Source of the DNA: Cavia porcellus | Taxonomy: Eukaryota > Chordata > Mammalia > Rodentia > Caviidae | DNA: 64,000 nucleotides | Assembly (NCBI RefSeq): GCF_034190915.1 | Contig: NW_026947502.1 | Location: 32,394,785 to 32,458,784 of the forward strand | Direction: 5' to 3' | Made by a program: the position numbers and the translations under genes | The notes under the pieces: model-generated | The model's input: only the letters and a program-made list of their open reading frames with translations | The model's database searches: none | What the model was told of the DNA's origin: nothing | Shown here: positions 34,470 through 46,424 of the stretch, one piece after another | Layout: each line of letters starts with the position of its first letter | Numbering within the stretch: position 1 is the stretch's first letter

Positions 34470-34630
34470 GATGTTCCCATAGACACCTAACAACAGTATC
34501 ATCTTGGACATATCAGTCAACTTCTCCAAGGTGCAATTCATCTGCTTTGTGGGGGAAAATTATAGGTATCTCTATAGGTTTCTGAGAGGATTAGATGAGA
34601 TTATGTCCCAAATGTTTGATATGGCTTGTA
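34470..34630 (+). repeat. MIR SINE relic
   Basis: 'catcttggacatatcagtca', 'acttctccaaggtgcaattc', 'gctttgtgggggaaaattat' and 'gaggattagatgagattatg' give the MIR core and 3' half. Confidence 0.6.
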
Positions 34631-34654
34631 AAGTCCCCGATAAGCTGGTCCTTA

Positions 34655-34935
34655 TGTTTCCCTCAGCTACCTGGTCCCTACCTTGCTGCTAACACTCCAG
34701 CCATACCGAACCTCTTTCAGTTTCTGGATACCTCGGTTTGGACAATGCCATCATGTTATAAGTTGTATGGTCTTCGCTGCTCCCACCACGCATTTGCTGT
34801 CTTTGTGTTCTAGCCTGCACGCTGCAGTACAGTGCTTCTCCTGCTTCTCATAGCCATCAGCCGTCACCCCCAGGGAGAGACGTCATTAGGCCAGGCCCAC
34901 AAGTGTCTAGCAGACATTCAGTAAAGATTTCCTGG
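34655..34935 (+). repeat. L2 LINE 3' fragment
   Basis: 'aacactccagccataccgaa', 'cctctttcagtttctggata' and 'gtgttctagcc' match the L2 3' region. 'gtctagcagacattcagtaa' then 'agatttcctgg' matches its end. Confidence 0.5.
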
Positions 34936-35045
34936 ATAGAGGAAGGATAGAGTGAAGGATAGAGTGATGTTGAACGGACAGTGGATGGGAGGATGGGTGG
35001 GGGAAGAAAAGGAAGGAAGGATAGGTAAGTGGATGGATAGAATAC
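34936..35045. repeat. Degenerate (GGAT/GGAA)n purine-rich tract
   Basis: Repeated GGAT, GGAA and GGGTGG words over about 110 bp form an imperfect microsatellite, which may have grown from the L2 tail. Confidence 0.7.
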
Positions 35046-35640
35046 CATCTAACACTCTGGGGACACCCTCATGTACTTCTGAAGGCTCTGACTTGCTAAT
35101 TTCAAATAAAGAACAGCACAAGCCTGACAAGAACAACCCTTCCCAGCAGGAGCAAGGCCATGATGCCTTTTTTTAAAACTACGAAGAAACCATGGCTGGT
35201 TGATGTCGCTTGCCAGGCTCTTCATACTCACACAAGTGAAGCTGTGTGCTATTCTGAGTCTCACTGTTATCAGTGCTCAGGGCAGAGCCCTCAGGGAACC
35301 AGGGAGAAGACTGACATTAAAGAGACTTATTTATGTTTCATGAAATTACCTATGGTTTCAGTGAGGAGGTGAGCACTCTACCATGAATCTCTATGCTTAG
35401 AAAATCATTAGCTGTGCTCTTCTGTTAAAAGCCAGTAACAATACTGCATCACAAAAACATTAATCCTCAAAGGTTTTACAGTGACACTTAGAATTGCAGT
35501 ATTTATCACACAGCTATTTCATTACCTGCCAAGTAAGGAACATGCTGTTCAAGAGATTTTGGAACAACTGGGGTTTGGTGTTTAAATATTCATTTTACTT
35601 TTGCAACACTGTTTGGGTGGCTCAAAATATTTCGGTATGT
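35046..35640. other. Unassigned sequence
   Basis: Nothing recognised. Confidence 0.35.
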
Positions 35641-35713
35641 TTTTGTAATTTCCAAATTGATGCGGGAATATTTCGTATTTTTTTTTTTTTTGTAATTTCC
35701 AAATTGATGTGGG
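35641..35713. repeat. 47-bp-period tandem duplication
   Basis: 'tgtaatttccaaattgatg' occurs at 35644 and again at 35691 with one difference just after it (cggg/tggg). A T-run lies between the copies. Confidence 0.85.
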
Positions 35714-35746
35714 TCAAGTCTTTTAAAAGTATTTGTTTCCTTTGGC

Positions 35747-35887
35747 CTTTTGAGATAGGGTCTCACTTTATAATGCAGGCTGGCTTTGAGCTCACTATGT
35801 AGCCAGGTTGGCCTTAAGTTCACAGCAATCCTCTTGCCTCAGCCTTTTGAGTGCTGAGATTATAGGCATGCACCACCACACCTGGCT
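35747..35887 (-). mobile_element. B1 SINE, full-length
   Basis: Antisense B1 from 'tttgagatagggtctcactt' to 'ccaccacacctggct'. It includes the internal near-duplication of B1 ('ctggctttgagctcactatg' then 'ggttggccttaagttcac'). No ID-type unit is attached, unlike the copy at 17.6 kb. Confidence 0.9.
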
Positions 35888-36785
35888 TAAAAATACTGTT
35901 TAATTGACACATAATGTTTACACATATTGTATACATGTATTTATTTCTTTGTTTGGTACTAGGGATCGAACTCATGACCTTGTGCTTGCCAAGCAGGCGC
36001 TTGTGCTGTTGAACTAAATCTCTGGCCCTGTATACATTTCAATATGTGTACATAAGTAGCAGAATAGGGTATTTGGCATATACATGCCCTGAAATATTTG
36101 CCATTTCTTTGTGATGACACCATTCAAACTCTTCTCCACTAGCTATTTTGAAATGTAAAATTAATTATTATCAATCATAATTATCCTACTGTGCTATAGA
36201 CCATTAAAAGTTATTCCTTCTATCCAGCTATACCTTTGTGCCTGTTAACCATCCTCTCCCCACTCCTAATCTCCTTTATCTTCTCAGGCCTGGTAACCAT
36301 TGTTCTACTCTATTTCTATTGAGACTAATTTTTTTTTAGTTATCATATGTAAGTGTAAACAAGTAGTGATTGTCTTTCTGTGCCTGACTTGTGTCACATA
36401 ACATAATGTCCTCCAGTTCCATCCATTCTCTTGCAGATGAAAGGATTTCATTCTGTTGTCAAGGCAGAATAGTATTCCATTGTTTATATATACCACATCT
36501 TCTCTATTCACTATCAGTCAGTGAACACCTAGGTTATTCCCGAGTTCTGGCTTTTGTGAATAGTGCTACAGTAAACATGCAAAGGCAGAGGTATGTCTCT
36601 CTGACATAACTATTTCATGTCCTTTAGATACATACTCAGTAGTGAGATTGCTGGATTGTACTGTAGTTCTATTTCTAGTTTTTTTGAGGAATCTCCTCAT
36701 TCCCCATAATGGTTGTACTAATTTATATCCCCACCAGCAATGAATAAGAATTCCTTGTCCTCGACATGCTCTTATTTTTTATGCT
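35888..36785 (-). mobile_element. L1MA-type LINE 3' UTR and ORF2 end, SINE-interrupted
   Basis: Antisense words in order: 'tttaattgacacataatgtt', 'ttgccatttctttgtgatga', 'gctattttgaaatgtaaaat', 'cctactgtgctatagaccat', 'acataatgtcctccagttcc', 'tagtattccattgtttatat' and 'tatccccaccagcaatgaat'. This is the common mammalian L1 3' UTR then ORF2 end. The SINE at 35938-36028 splits it. Confidence 0.8.
35938..36028 (-). mobile_element. ID-like SINE inserted in L1 3' UTR
   Basis: The minus strand reads 'gggccagagatttagttcaa' (decayed A box), 'gagttcgatccc' (intact B box) and a T/A-rich tail. It is flanked by the 9-bp duplication 'tgtatacat' (35929-35937 and 36029-36037). Confidence 0.88.
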
Positions 36786-37119
36786 AATGTTCTTATAAAG
36801 AAATATTCACTTCCCTGCTCGGTAAACATCCCCATAGCCATAAATCATAATTCCACGAAGACTCAGGGTAATCTTTATAGAAACAGACCCCTGAGCATTC
36901 ACACCCTGCAGCGTTCTCAGGGTCCACTGGAGTACCCATTGCAGTACCCTGCATTCCTGCTCGTTGGCCCTGCAGGAATGACGTATGGCTCACTTTTTCT
37001 GATTCCTCTCCTCCCCCTTTTCTTGCATGTCCCTTACTGTGTGTTTACCTCTGTCCTGAATGTAGATTACTGTTCACGCACTTTCCAATCACTACTTCTC
37101 CAAAGTCTTATTTCTCAAA
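36786..37119. other. Unassigned sequence between two L1 fragments
   Basis: About 330 bp; nothing recognised. Confidence 0.35.
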
Positions 37120-37565
37120 TTTTTTGTTGTAAAATATATTTAAAATCTTAACCACAGTAACCATTTTAAATAGGTGATTTGGTGGTATTAAGAATATTTA
37201 CAATATTGTGCAGCCACCACCATTGTCTCGACCACCCATCTCCATTATCCTTTCCAACTTGTAAATCTGATACTCTGTTCCTACCAAACATTAAGTCCTC
37301 ATTCCCCTCTCCTCCAACCTCTGGAAATCTCTGTTTCTTTAAATACTTAATGAATTAGAATCATGCATTACTTTCCTCTTGGTGACTGGCTTCTTTCACT
37401 TAGCATAATATCCTCAAGGCTCATACATGTGGTAGCAAGTACCAGAATTTCCCTGCTCTTGACAGAATATTTCATTGTATGCAGATATCACACATTGCTT
37501 ACCTATTTATCTGTTAATGGCACTTGTGCTGTTTCCCAGTTTCTCTAAAGCCACTTTGCAGCATC
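37120..37565 (-). mobile_element. L1 3' UTR and ORF2 end fragment
   Basis: Antisense words: 'ttttgttgtaaaatatattt', 'aaccattttaaataggtgat', 'attgtgcagccaccaccatt', 'ctggcttctttcacttagca', 'taatatcctcaaggctcata' and 'tacctatttatctgttaatgg'. It is a different L1 subfamily from the one at 35.9 kb. Confidence 0.75.
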
Positions 37566-39354
37566 TGTGCCATAGGTGAAGGGCTGGCCTTACTGATGGT
37601 CTGGTCTATGGATACACCAGGCATTCCTCTGGGAGAGGAAGGCTTAGGTCTATGCCTATCCTTGGGTCACACAAATGCATATGAGGAGGACAGTGTGGCA
37701 CAGCTTAAGCACTCATACACAATGGCAAAGAGTTGCTCACACACTTATGCCAGGAGGGAACAACGTTCTTATCTAGGGACTACTAATTTCAACAGTCACA
37801 TTTGTTATGAACATGTACAAACAGGCAAAAGTGCCAACATTTGGTGTGAAAATCCAACACTTACCGAACATGATGTCAATGGAAAATAGTCTCTATCTCT
37901 GTTGGCTGGGCCTGAGTCCTTGGAGAAGCAATTTCAGGTGTTTCTGGAACAATCAGGTTAGCAGTACATAGATGTGTTTTGCATCTGCCACTCCCACACT
38001 AGTCTGGCTAAATCCTTACAGGAGTTAGTGTCAAGCAGGGCAGTAGGTCATCTAATCACCATACTTTGCTGCTTCTGATCACTAGTCTGTGTGAAGTCAG
38101 TGACATAAGGCAAATGCTATGCTACTACTCAAGCAATGATTGCTTTTAGCAGCAATAAACTGGGTGCCTCAGAGCCTCCTGGATTTTCTGTTAGTCAGGG
38201 CTGTCTCAAAGCAGGATGTCCAACTTAGTAGAAAATCTACAGGCACCCTCCTGCCTACAACCCTGCCCTGGTGTAGCTACCGTGACTTCCCATACAGTGG
38301 ACCTTTCCCTTGCTGCTTAGGGTCATGGGGAAGGAAATCAATTAGTCAGCGGAGGTTGGTGCTCAGTAGTACCAGCCGCTGGTGACAGCATACAAACATT
38401 ACTGAAAAAGTATCTAAACTAAAAGAAAGGACCTTGAGCTAAGTGTGCAAGCTTAGATTTTATAGCAGAATGTCACAGTAATAGACTAAGTGTCTATTCT
38501 GTGCACTAGCACAGCTGTATTTACACAGAGTGAGGATGACAAGTAGCTCTTATTTAGAAACCTGAAAGTCCTAAAACTCCATCACATGAACCATTTTCTT
38601 GGTAAGACAACAAAGTAGAGATGTGCTCAAAAGTGCCTGCTGCCTCAGTGCCGGATTATGCAAGATATTTCCCCAATGTAGTTACCAGTGCAGGCCAGCT
38701 ATGCCATTAAAGGACATGATGTTATTGTTGACAAATTTTACTCAAATTGGGAAGAGTTAACCCAGTCTCACTCTATTCTGGGTTCTCTTAAACAGCAGTG
38801 TTTTAAGATCCAGTTACTGTCTTTGAAGAGTTTGCATATGCTTGGGTCCTTATCTGCAAAATAGAGATGACAAACTTTCTAAGTCAGTGTAGGAAAGAAC
38901 TGTATGTGATAAGTTACAGAAAACATGGGACACATAGGAGCGCCCATGTAGGGGTGCTTAAGATCCCCCCGATGGACAGAAATCACAAGAGGCTGTGGGC
39001 AAGGCCAGTATGAGCTAAAGGAAATTGGGAACAGCTTCAGGAAGGTAAGTGTGCTGTAGCAGACCCCAAAGAACCGGCAAGAGAGCCGGTCTGAGATTGT
39101 AGGACACTGTCTTAGAATAAAACATGAGTGAGTCTACAAATAACTTCTTCCCCAGTTCAATCCACCTTGGTTTTAGCTACTGCTTTGCTATGATTTGCAA
39201 TCCCCTCTGGCCCCCACCTCCTGTCTGTCCCCCCTTTTCCCCTTGGGATTCACTTGTGCTGTGCCACAGACTGAGCCCTCCCCCGCCAAAACACCTGCTC
39301 ATTAACTGGCCATCTGCCTCTCCCCATGAGAGGTGTCTGGTGAGCCAGGATTAG
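37566..39354. other. Long unassigned block
   Basis: About 1.8 kb. A possible MIR remnant around 38845-38930 ('ttatctgcaaaatagagatg') is too weak to call. A 121-codon frame at 37524-37889 has no domain. Confidence 0.35.
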
Positions 39355-39432
39355 GGAAGCTTAAGCTCAGAGAGGTTAAGTGACTTGCCAAGAATCACCC
39401 AGCAGATCAATTTTGAATCCAGAAACAGGAAC
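39355..39432 (-). repeat. MIR SINE fragment
   Basis: 'gctcagagaggttaagtgac', 'ttgccaagaatcacccagca' and 'ttttgaatccagaaacagg' form a clear antisense MIR core. Confidence 0.7.
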
Positions 39433-40384
39433 CAGATGTCTGCACCTTGCTCTGTGCTTGCTTTGGAAGGTGGATTGTGGGGCCCAGGAGCCCCAGTAGA
39501 AAGGCTGAGCTCCTCAGGGAGGGACCAAGAATTCCAAGGCATCTGTAATTTATGCTCAGGAGTTCCCCCTGAGTACGTCTTGGGGGAAGGCATTTTTATA
39601 AAAACTCAGCTTAGAGGATCCCCCCCTTGAGTTTGCAAGTTTTACATATGACATGAATTTTTATCATGTAGGAAAAGATGCCACAATGAAAGAAGTGAAT
39701 GAATTAAGGATTTGGCACAAGCTGTATCAAGTATCAAGTAACGAGCTTTCCATTTCCAGTCATACATTCAGTGCTTCTCAATTCAGCCAAAATTGGCAAG
39801 AGTCGAACTGGTTATTAAAACAAAACCTGGAAAAGGCAATTAAGCACTCTTAGGGTTAAAAGGTTGAATCCAGTGGAAACATGACTCATAAATTTTGCTC
39901 ACAGATATCGCTGTTACTCAGAGGCTCTGGCTCTCAAACAGAGCCATGTATAAGGAGGAGGGCTCCTCAGTCGGGTCTGGGTGATCAAAGGCCTGCAGAG
40001 TGCTTGCTGGCTTGCCTGAGAGCTTTCCATGGAGCCCCATCCTGTGGTTTGAGCTACTGCATAGGACAGGGGTAGTGGGAACTGTCGGAGTCTTCTGGAA
40101 ATTCAGTGTTGTTCCTGTTGATTGCCAGAAGTTGTGAGATACAGCTCGGGGCATCTGTGTGTGCCCCTTCTGAGCCTCATAGAAACTGGCTAAGATATCA
40201 TCCCAGTGTGCCCAGGAGGCAGGGCTTTTTGATGCTAAAACTAGAAAAGTCCTAAGTGAACCAACACAAGAGGGCCACTCTATAAATGACCCTGGTCTTT
40301 TAGCAAGAGTTCTTATTTCCTGCTCAGCAATTTCACAAAATGCATATAAAACCAACGGTGTTGGATTTAGACTTCACACGTCTA
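39433..40384. other. Unassigned sequence
   Basis: Nothing recognised. The minus-strand 145-codon frame at 39918-40355 lacks any domain. Confidence 0.35.
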
Positions 40385-40462
40385 GCTCCACAGCTGTAAA
40401 AATGAGATTTTCTGTATTCCACCACCTGGGATGGTGTGAGGATTAATAGATTGGGCTCATCA
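40385..40462 (+). repeat. MIR SINE fragment
   Basis: 'cacagctgtaaaaatgagat' and 'gatggtgtgaggattaatag' match the MIR 3' half. Confidence 0.5.
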
Positions 40463-42869
40463 GTGATGAACCAACAACACAGGCAAGGTCTCTGACCAGT
40501 TGCAGAGCCTGTTTACTATTTGTCCCCTTGCTCAGAGTGGCTGGCTTAAGAGCTTTATTATTCCTGAAGGCCACCCTGGGAACCATTAGGGCTCAGAGAT
40601 GTGCAGGGTCTTTCCAAAGAGCTACTCAAACTGTGCTACTCTAACTAAGAATACTTGGAAAGTGAGGCGGACAGTGGCTATGGTAGTTCATTTGGCAGTG
40701 GGCCCCATCTCAGAGCAGCCTGCCAGCAAGGTAGGTGCTTCGGTGAGAGGCGGACATCCTGCCTAAGAAGGGCGTTGTCAGTTTTCTGATGAACACTGTT
40801 TTGAGAGTCTCTATCATACAAGTGGAAACACAGATCATTCAGATGGGTTACTGATATCTTAGGGATCTCTTTTTCATGTTCAGGAATTTTCTCCCACTTA
40901 CAGAGGGGTACTTGCTACTAGAAAGTAACCGCAATCAGAGGAGAGGCTTTGGACAAGAGAGGGAGCATCTTCAGAGAGCTCAGAGGAGCCATTACCTCTC
41001 CAGGTGTTTGAGCCACTTTGGAAGAAGTTACGTAGTTGAGTTTCTCACTTCAAATTTACATGCAATGCAGTCATCCATGGAGATGCTTTCTTTGCTGATA
41101 ATCCTGCAATTAAAGTGGAATGTGGCTGCTAATTAAACCTGCCACTCAACTAAGGGCTGTACATTTGTTTCCAAATGGAGCTGGATCTGATGCTGCCTGT
41201 CTTTAACTGAAACTGAAGACTGAAGATTGGATTATAATGTAAAACCCAAAGAGTAACATTTCTTTAAATGTTTTTAAATTGACTTCCTTTGAAAATGGAT
41301 CTTAATACAGGTACCAATTAAGATCAAATTGAACCAAATCATCTTGCATTTCAAAAATGTTTTATTTGGGAGTGTGTTTTCACTGTTTTTTTTTCAATCA
41401 AACTGCTTTTTGTTTGTTTGATTTATGGGAAGGATTTGAATAATTCCAAGTGCTGATAGCTCTTTTTGTTTTTCAAACTTTCTCAAGCTGTATATTTATT
41501 TGAAATTTCTACCATTTAGCTTGATATATTAGCAAGAATACAAAGGTTGCATCATCTACTGTGGAAGGTACCTACCCAAGAGGATTCTAGATTTGAAGCC
41601 TACCTTAGTCACTATAAATCAAGAAATTTTGCATCAAGTAAGGAAAGGAGATCAAACCTGAATAGTGCTGGGCAATTCTCCTAAGTAAGAACTGTCCTGT
41701 GAGCCCCAAACTATGGTGCATTGATCAAAATGTTGAGCCTAGTTCTGCCTAGAGATTCTCATCAACCTCTGAGAAGCTCAGCTACAAAGAGGAGGGAGAT
41801 GCAGCATGCAACAGGGACAGGTCACTTCCTGATACTTGCAAACCTGCCAGTCTCTGGTAGGACTAAGATGGAGGAAGAAATGACACATGTGTCTTTAAGC
41901 CAGCTCCTGTGCTCAGGACAGACATTGCTAATCTATCATTCTTTCCTCTTGAGTCAAGGCATGACCTGAAGCCCTATTAACACCATTCCCAGAGTAGCCA
42001 CTGTCAGCTGAATGGAACTGATGCCAAAATACTGTACAGCATAGTGACCATCCTGATTATATAATAGGCTGTATAGCATTTGCTGTTGGAAAGAAGTTTC
42101 AGAGAAAGAGAGAGAAAAATAAAACTGTTGTCTAGGGGCAACTCTGTCCACACAGGAGTGGGATCTGTAGGGTCCCTCTCTACTCAGCAGGTGGGGAGTG
42201 GAGGGGAACACAGGACTCTCCAGACTCCCAGAACAGCAATAACCCTTGCACCCTTGTCCTGTGGATTTCCGGGGTTGCTGGAATGGAACATTCCCGCAGA
42301 AAGCACATTTCCTCACTGAATGGTTTAGGAGACACACTTCAAAGGCAGTTTGGAGGGTGTGGCTGGTGAGCCTGGCCTGCAGTCTCACCTTTCTGGCCCT
42401 ACCAAGGGCAGTGTTCCCAGACAGAGCGTCTCTGAGGAACTGGACAGCCACAACAGCAAGCACAGGTGATGGCGGGGACTGCACAGAGCCGGGAGAGACT
42501 TTAAAGAAGACTCTTGGCTTCTGGATGAAACGCAGCGGGTCTTCTGGGCAGCCTGGTGTGCTGGATTTGGACTTTTTATTGAACCACAGAGTACACAGAT
42601 GTGTCCCGCCCACACAGGCTTCCAGAGGTCCGTCTCAGTACAGGCTCCCCTGAAGAGGGCTACTGAGGCTAAAATGATCTGAAGCAAATTCACCTCAAGG
42701 TGCCTGAAGGTACAACCAGCAGCTACTACTTAGGTATTTAGGGCTATAAAACGGCTCCAGGAAATGTATGCAAATCATAACACTAAAATAACTCCAGCAA
42801 CTCCCATTGCCCCGCCTGGACTTTTGCTCCTTCAAAATTTGTTATCTGTCTGGAAATCAGATGATTATA
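40463..42869. other. Long unassigned block
   Basis: About 2.4 kb. The minus-strand frame at 41954-42613 (219 codons) and the plus-strand frame at 42246-42653 (135 codons) overlap on opposite strands. Neither has a domain or supporting context. The AT-rich part at 41220-41480 shows no repeat. Confidence 0.35.
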
Positions 42870-43375
42870 TTAGGACTTAATTCTTCATAGGTTTCCCAAA
42901 CCATTGGTGTAAAACCCCAGCTTCTCATTGAGGCTGGACGCAAAGCTCTGAGTGAGCTGGCTGCCCAGTCCTGTCTCCTCCCTTTCCGTCCTCCAACTCT
43001 GCTGCTTTACAGGTAGCATTGCACTGCTCCATGGAAGTACTGAGCCTGCTCAGGCCTCAGAGTGGACCCTCCGAGGCCTTCTCTAGATTGGTCTTGCTTC
43101 TCATACTTTGTGAGTCACCTAAAGACCCCCCCCCCCCCGCCACAGAGGCCTCCCTGCTTATCCCATTCCAGGCAGTAACCTTCCCTTCTCAGTCACTTTC
43201 TGTCATATCACCCTGCTCTGTCTTCTTCAGAGCTGTCTGAAATTGTCATGTTAGTTACGCTTTCCTTTGTTCCTTGTCATTCTCCCCCTGCAAGAATGTA
43301 AAAGAGTCTATGAGCGAGGCCTGGCCCCCAGCACGAAATATGTTTTCCATAAGCACTTGACAATGAGAGGACATT
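42870..43375 (+). mobile_element. L2 LINE 3' portion
   Basis: The L2 order is readable over about 500 bp: 'cccagtcctgtctcctccct', 'ccaactctgctgctttacag', the 'agagtggaccctccgaggcc' region, a C-run, 'tcatatcaccctgctctgtc', 'gctgtctgaaattgtcatgt' and 'gcacttgacaatgagagg'. It ends like the L2 3' terminus. Diverged and non-coding. Confidence 0.6.
43126..43138. repeat. Poly-C tract (13 C)
   Basis: A homopolymer of 13 C inside the L2 relic, where L2 copies often have a C-rich stretch. It is prone to length error in sequencing. Confidence 0.95.
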
Positions 43376-43999
43376 GTGAAGTCTAACCGGGACCAAAGGA
43401 CTGCTTTCTTTCCCTCTTTTCCTGGTGGGCTTTGTGGGATGCTGAGCTGTAATGGGCACAGCCCTGGCCCCTCCTGCAGTAAGTGTGCCCAGTGATGCAT
43501 GCACAGGGCTGGCCTGCCCTCCTCTCTCAGCCTCTGCTTGACACAGAACGAACTGCCTCCTACCCACAGGGGCCTCTCTCTGGCGGCCCCCCACCTCGGG
43601 CAGCTGTGCTGGCATCTTTCTCCCACCGCCTGTGCTGGAGGCGGCTGTGTTTCCTCTTGGACCCCAGCCGGAGGATAGAGGCTCCCAGGAGTCTCGCCTC
43701 TGATGCTGGCCACATGGTTTTGCTGCTGCCCTAAACTTCTCCCCGGGATGCCGGCTCTTGGGTTAGAAGTAAACAAATTCCCAGCAGCTCCGACAGGAAG
43801 AGAGGTCAGGCCTTAGTCACTCAGCAAAAGGGAAAAATGCAAAAATCTCACCAAGAGCAGGATCCTTCACAGCTGAGACCCTTCATTATAACCTAAGATA
43901 ACACAGACCTGCAGCATCTACTATTTACCAGGACACGGGGAAGCAAGCACAGAGATAGACATGCGGGCAGAAGCCCCGTGGCTTGCTACAAGGTGGCCG
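43376..43999. other. Unassigned, GC-richer sequence
   Basis: Local GC content and CpG frequency rise around 43580-43760. Three overlapping frames (the longest 173 codons, 43255-43776 −) reflect the lack of AT-rich stops and have no domain. Confidence 0.4.
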
Positions 44000-44135
44000 C
44001 CTAAGTTCTGTCTAAGTTCCGTCATTCACAAATGGGTACAGCAGTAATATCCAAGCCTAAGGGCAATTGTGAAGAATAAAAAAGGCAATATATGCACGGA
44101 AAGTTCCTGGCATGTGCTCCATGTAGTAGCCTCTG
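44000..44135 (+). repeat. MIR SINE relic
   Basis: 'ttccgtcattcacaaatggg', 'tacagcagtaatatccaagc', 'aattgtgaagaataaaaaag' and 'aaagttcctggcatgtgctc' follow the MIR 3' half. Confidence 0.55.
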
Positions 44136-44380
44136 GGAATGCTGTGAGTGTTAAGGAAGGGGCTAGCCTGCGTTGACTCACAGGGGATGGGGCAAAAACC
44201 CTTCCCTCGATTCCCAGCTGAGGACAAGATTTGGACCTGAGTCCTCTAGGGAATGTTTTGGTGCCAAACTGGATGCATACTGTCAGAAAGTATGAGGGCA
44301 TTAAGTGGGAAGGACCTGAGTTCCAATGGTCTTGTGTCCCGTATGTCAAAGACTAGGCCAGACATGCACATGCAGAGGTG

Positions 44381-44412
44381 GGGGAGGGAGGGAGGGAGAG
44401 AGAGAGCGAGAG
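44381..44412. repeat. (GGGA)n/(GA)n simple repeat
   Basis: GGGA units run into GAGAGAGCGAGAG. A short purine-rich tract. Confidence 0.9.
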
Positions 44413-45404
44413 CTGACAGAGAATTCCAGGACAGAGATGTTTGGTGAAAGCTAAGTGGATGAATGATGATCAAAACTAGAGTCATAGTCTGCGCAGCCCC
44501 CTGTCTTGTCTTTACTGGATCCCACCACCTGCATGTCTGTTCAAATCCATACCATGGAACTACGGCAGGTCCTGGATTGTTACTAGATGCAGATTTTAAG
44601 AAGAGGAGGCTCTCACAGGGAGCATCGGTTACCTTGTCCTGCTAAATATTGGGGCTCTGTCTCTTCATTCCCTGAGTGCCTGTCTTATGTGCTTGGGGCT
44701 AGTAACCTGCACCTTCCATCAGGGGAGCCAGCTCCATGGAACACTCCTATGTTCTGACACCTCGTGTCCAGTGCAGCCACACGAAGCTGGGTGTGAACTG
44801 AACAGCATGAAGGTGAGGCTGGAGCTGGGGACAGCACATTGGAATAAGTACCATTTCAAGGGTGATAGAAAGGTAACAGAAGGACAATGGGGAGCCCTCT
44901 TTTAAAAACTGTTTTTTTGAAAGGAGAAGCAGAATGCTGAAGTGTATAAGAAGCTATTTAAATTTCTTGTCTGTAGCATATACTCTAACCTATAATTATG
45001 ACTTTGAAAAAAATAGGGATAATTATGAAAATTTCTGGGCTCATTAAAGACACACAATTGACATCCAAAATGATTTGAGTTAGAAATGATGTTGGAATGA
45101 GTCTCTTTTAAAAGACTCAGGGGGGAAAGAAATTTGCTTTTTAAAGTGTCTAAGTTGTGCATGAACCCTGAGAATCACAGGTCACCTCGGGTGATGAACG
45201 CTTCCCTCCTAAAATAAGAGATGACCAAAGGCTGCCCCCTGTGCAGTGCAGCTCAGCTTGGCTCGGCTCCTGCTTCTCACACTAGTGGGCTTTCTGTTTC
45301 TCAGGCTAAGGGCTGTCTGAGAGCCTCTCTGGCCACATGTTTGGCTGAAGCTCCTGCCTCATCCTGCGCTGCTCAGGAGACCCACAGAGCAATCAGGCTC
45401 CTTG
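44413..45404. other. Unassigned sequence
   Basis: About 1 kb with no recognised element. Confidence 0.35.
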
Positions 45405-45505
45405 ATGCTTTGTAACTCTGGAGTCACATTGCCTGGATTGACCCCTGTGCTACCACCTGCTAGCTGTGTGACCTTGGCACGTTCTTTCCCCTCTTTAAAG
45501 AGTTG
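45405..45505 (+). repeat. MIR SINE relic
   Basis: 'ctctggagtcacattgcctg', 'ctaccacctgctagctgtgt' and 'gaccttggcacgttctttcc' are an excellent match to the 5' half of MIR. Confidence 0.8.
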
Positions 45506-46424
45506 GACCAGTGTGCATGTGTGTCAGAGGCTGGACCCTGCTCTACTGTGTGTCCCAGTGGCTTCCTCTCCTCCTGTGTGCTGGCCCCATGATTCTAGTA
45601 CCAGATTCTATAGAATGAGCCAGTAGATACTGGTATTTCAGCAAAGCCAGCAAGAGATCAAGGTGCAAGGAAGAGCCTCCAGAGAAATAGAACTTCCAAG
45701 CAGCTTTCTCCCAGGACCAAAAGAGGACACACTGGATGGGGCCTCAGTGATATGGCCATGGCCACAGGCGGTAACTCTCATGTAACCTTCGAATGTAGCT
45801 TCTCCTGGACTGGGTGTGGGCATTTGCTCCTAGAATCATGACTTAAAGGGCCTCTCCTCCTGGCCTTGTGAGAAACCTGCCTTGCATGACCTCCCACTGT
45901 CTCTGATCCATCAGTCTGTTCCTAGACCCATGGCCTCAGCCATTCAGGCTGGCAATGGGGCATCCTGCAGGCTCTGCCATCTGCTTCAACCAGGCCTCGC
46001 TACCTTTGGAACTGGCTGGATTTCTCCCCAAGGAGCTTTTTGCATCATGGCTTCTTACCAGTGGTCAATGCAGGGAGGTCCCTGAGAAACAGCCAGGCTC
46101 CAAGGATGGACCTCATTGCATTCCTATCCTTGTCTCATCCAAAGGCTGGGGCCTGGACCTGCCCTGGCTCCAGGGCAGCTGTAGGGCTGAGTTAGTCACT
46201 GAAGTTCAGTCTGCTTGGTTGGATGCAGGGAAATCGGCTCAGCTCTTTCTTTGGCCAGTGGTTCTGAAGCCACCTATTTGTGGTCTGTGGTTAGTCAGTG
46301 GTACTTCTGTGGATGGGCTGAAGCCACATCTCTAACAAAAGGCCTTTCTTAGTCCTGAATTTATGTTTTCAGGCTGAGGCTTAAGCCAGGTCTGAACTTG
46401 AAGGGAAACTTAGATTCTCCTTAG
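45506..46424. other. Unassigned sequence
   Basis: Nothing recognised. A 126-codon frame at 45955-46335 (+) has no domain. Confidence 0.35.

Noticed and set aside
41954..42613. 219-codon open frame on the minus strand
   Set aside because: It overlaps a 135-codon plus-strand frame and shows no domain or convincing start context. Likely chance in GC-rich DNA.
43376..43999. CpG island promoter
   Set aside because: CpG density is only mildly raised and there is no exon or core promoter signal.
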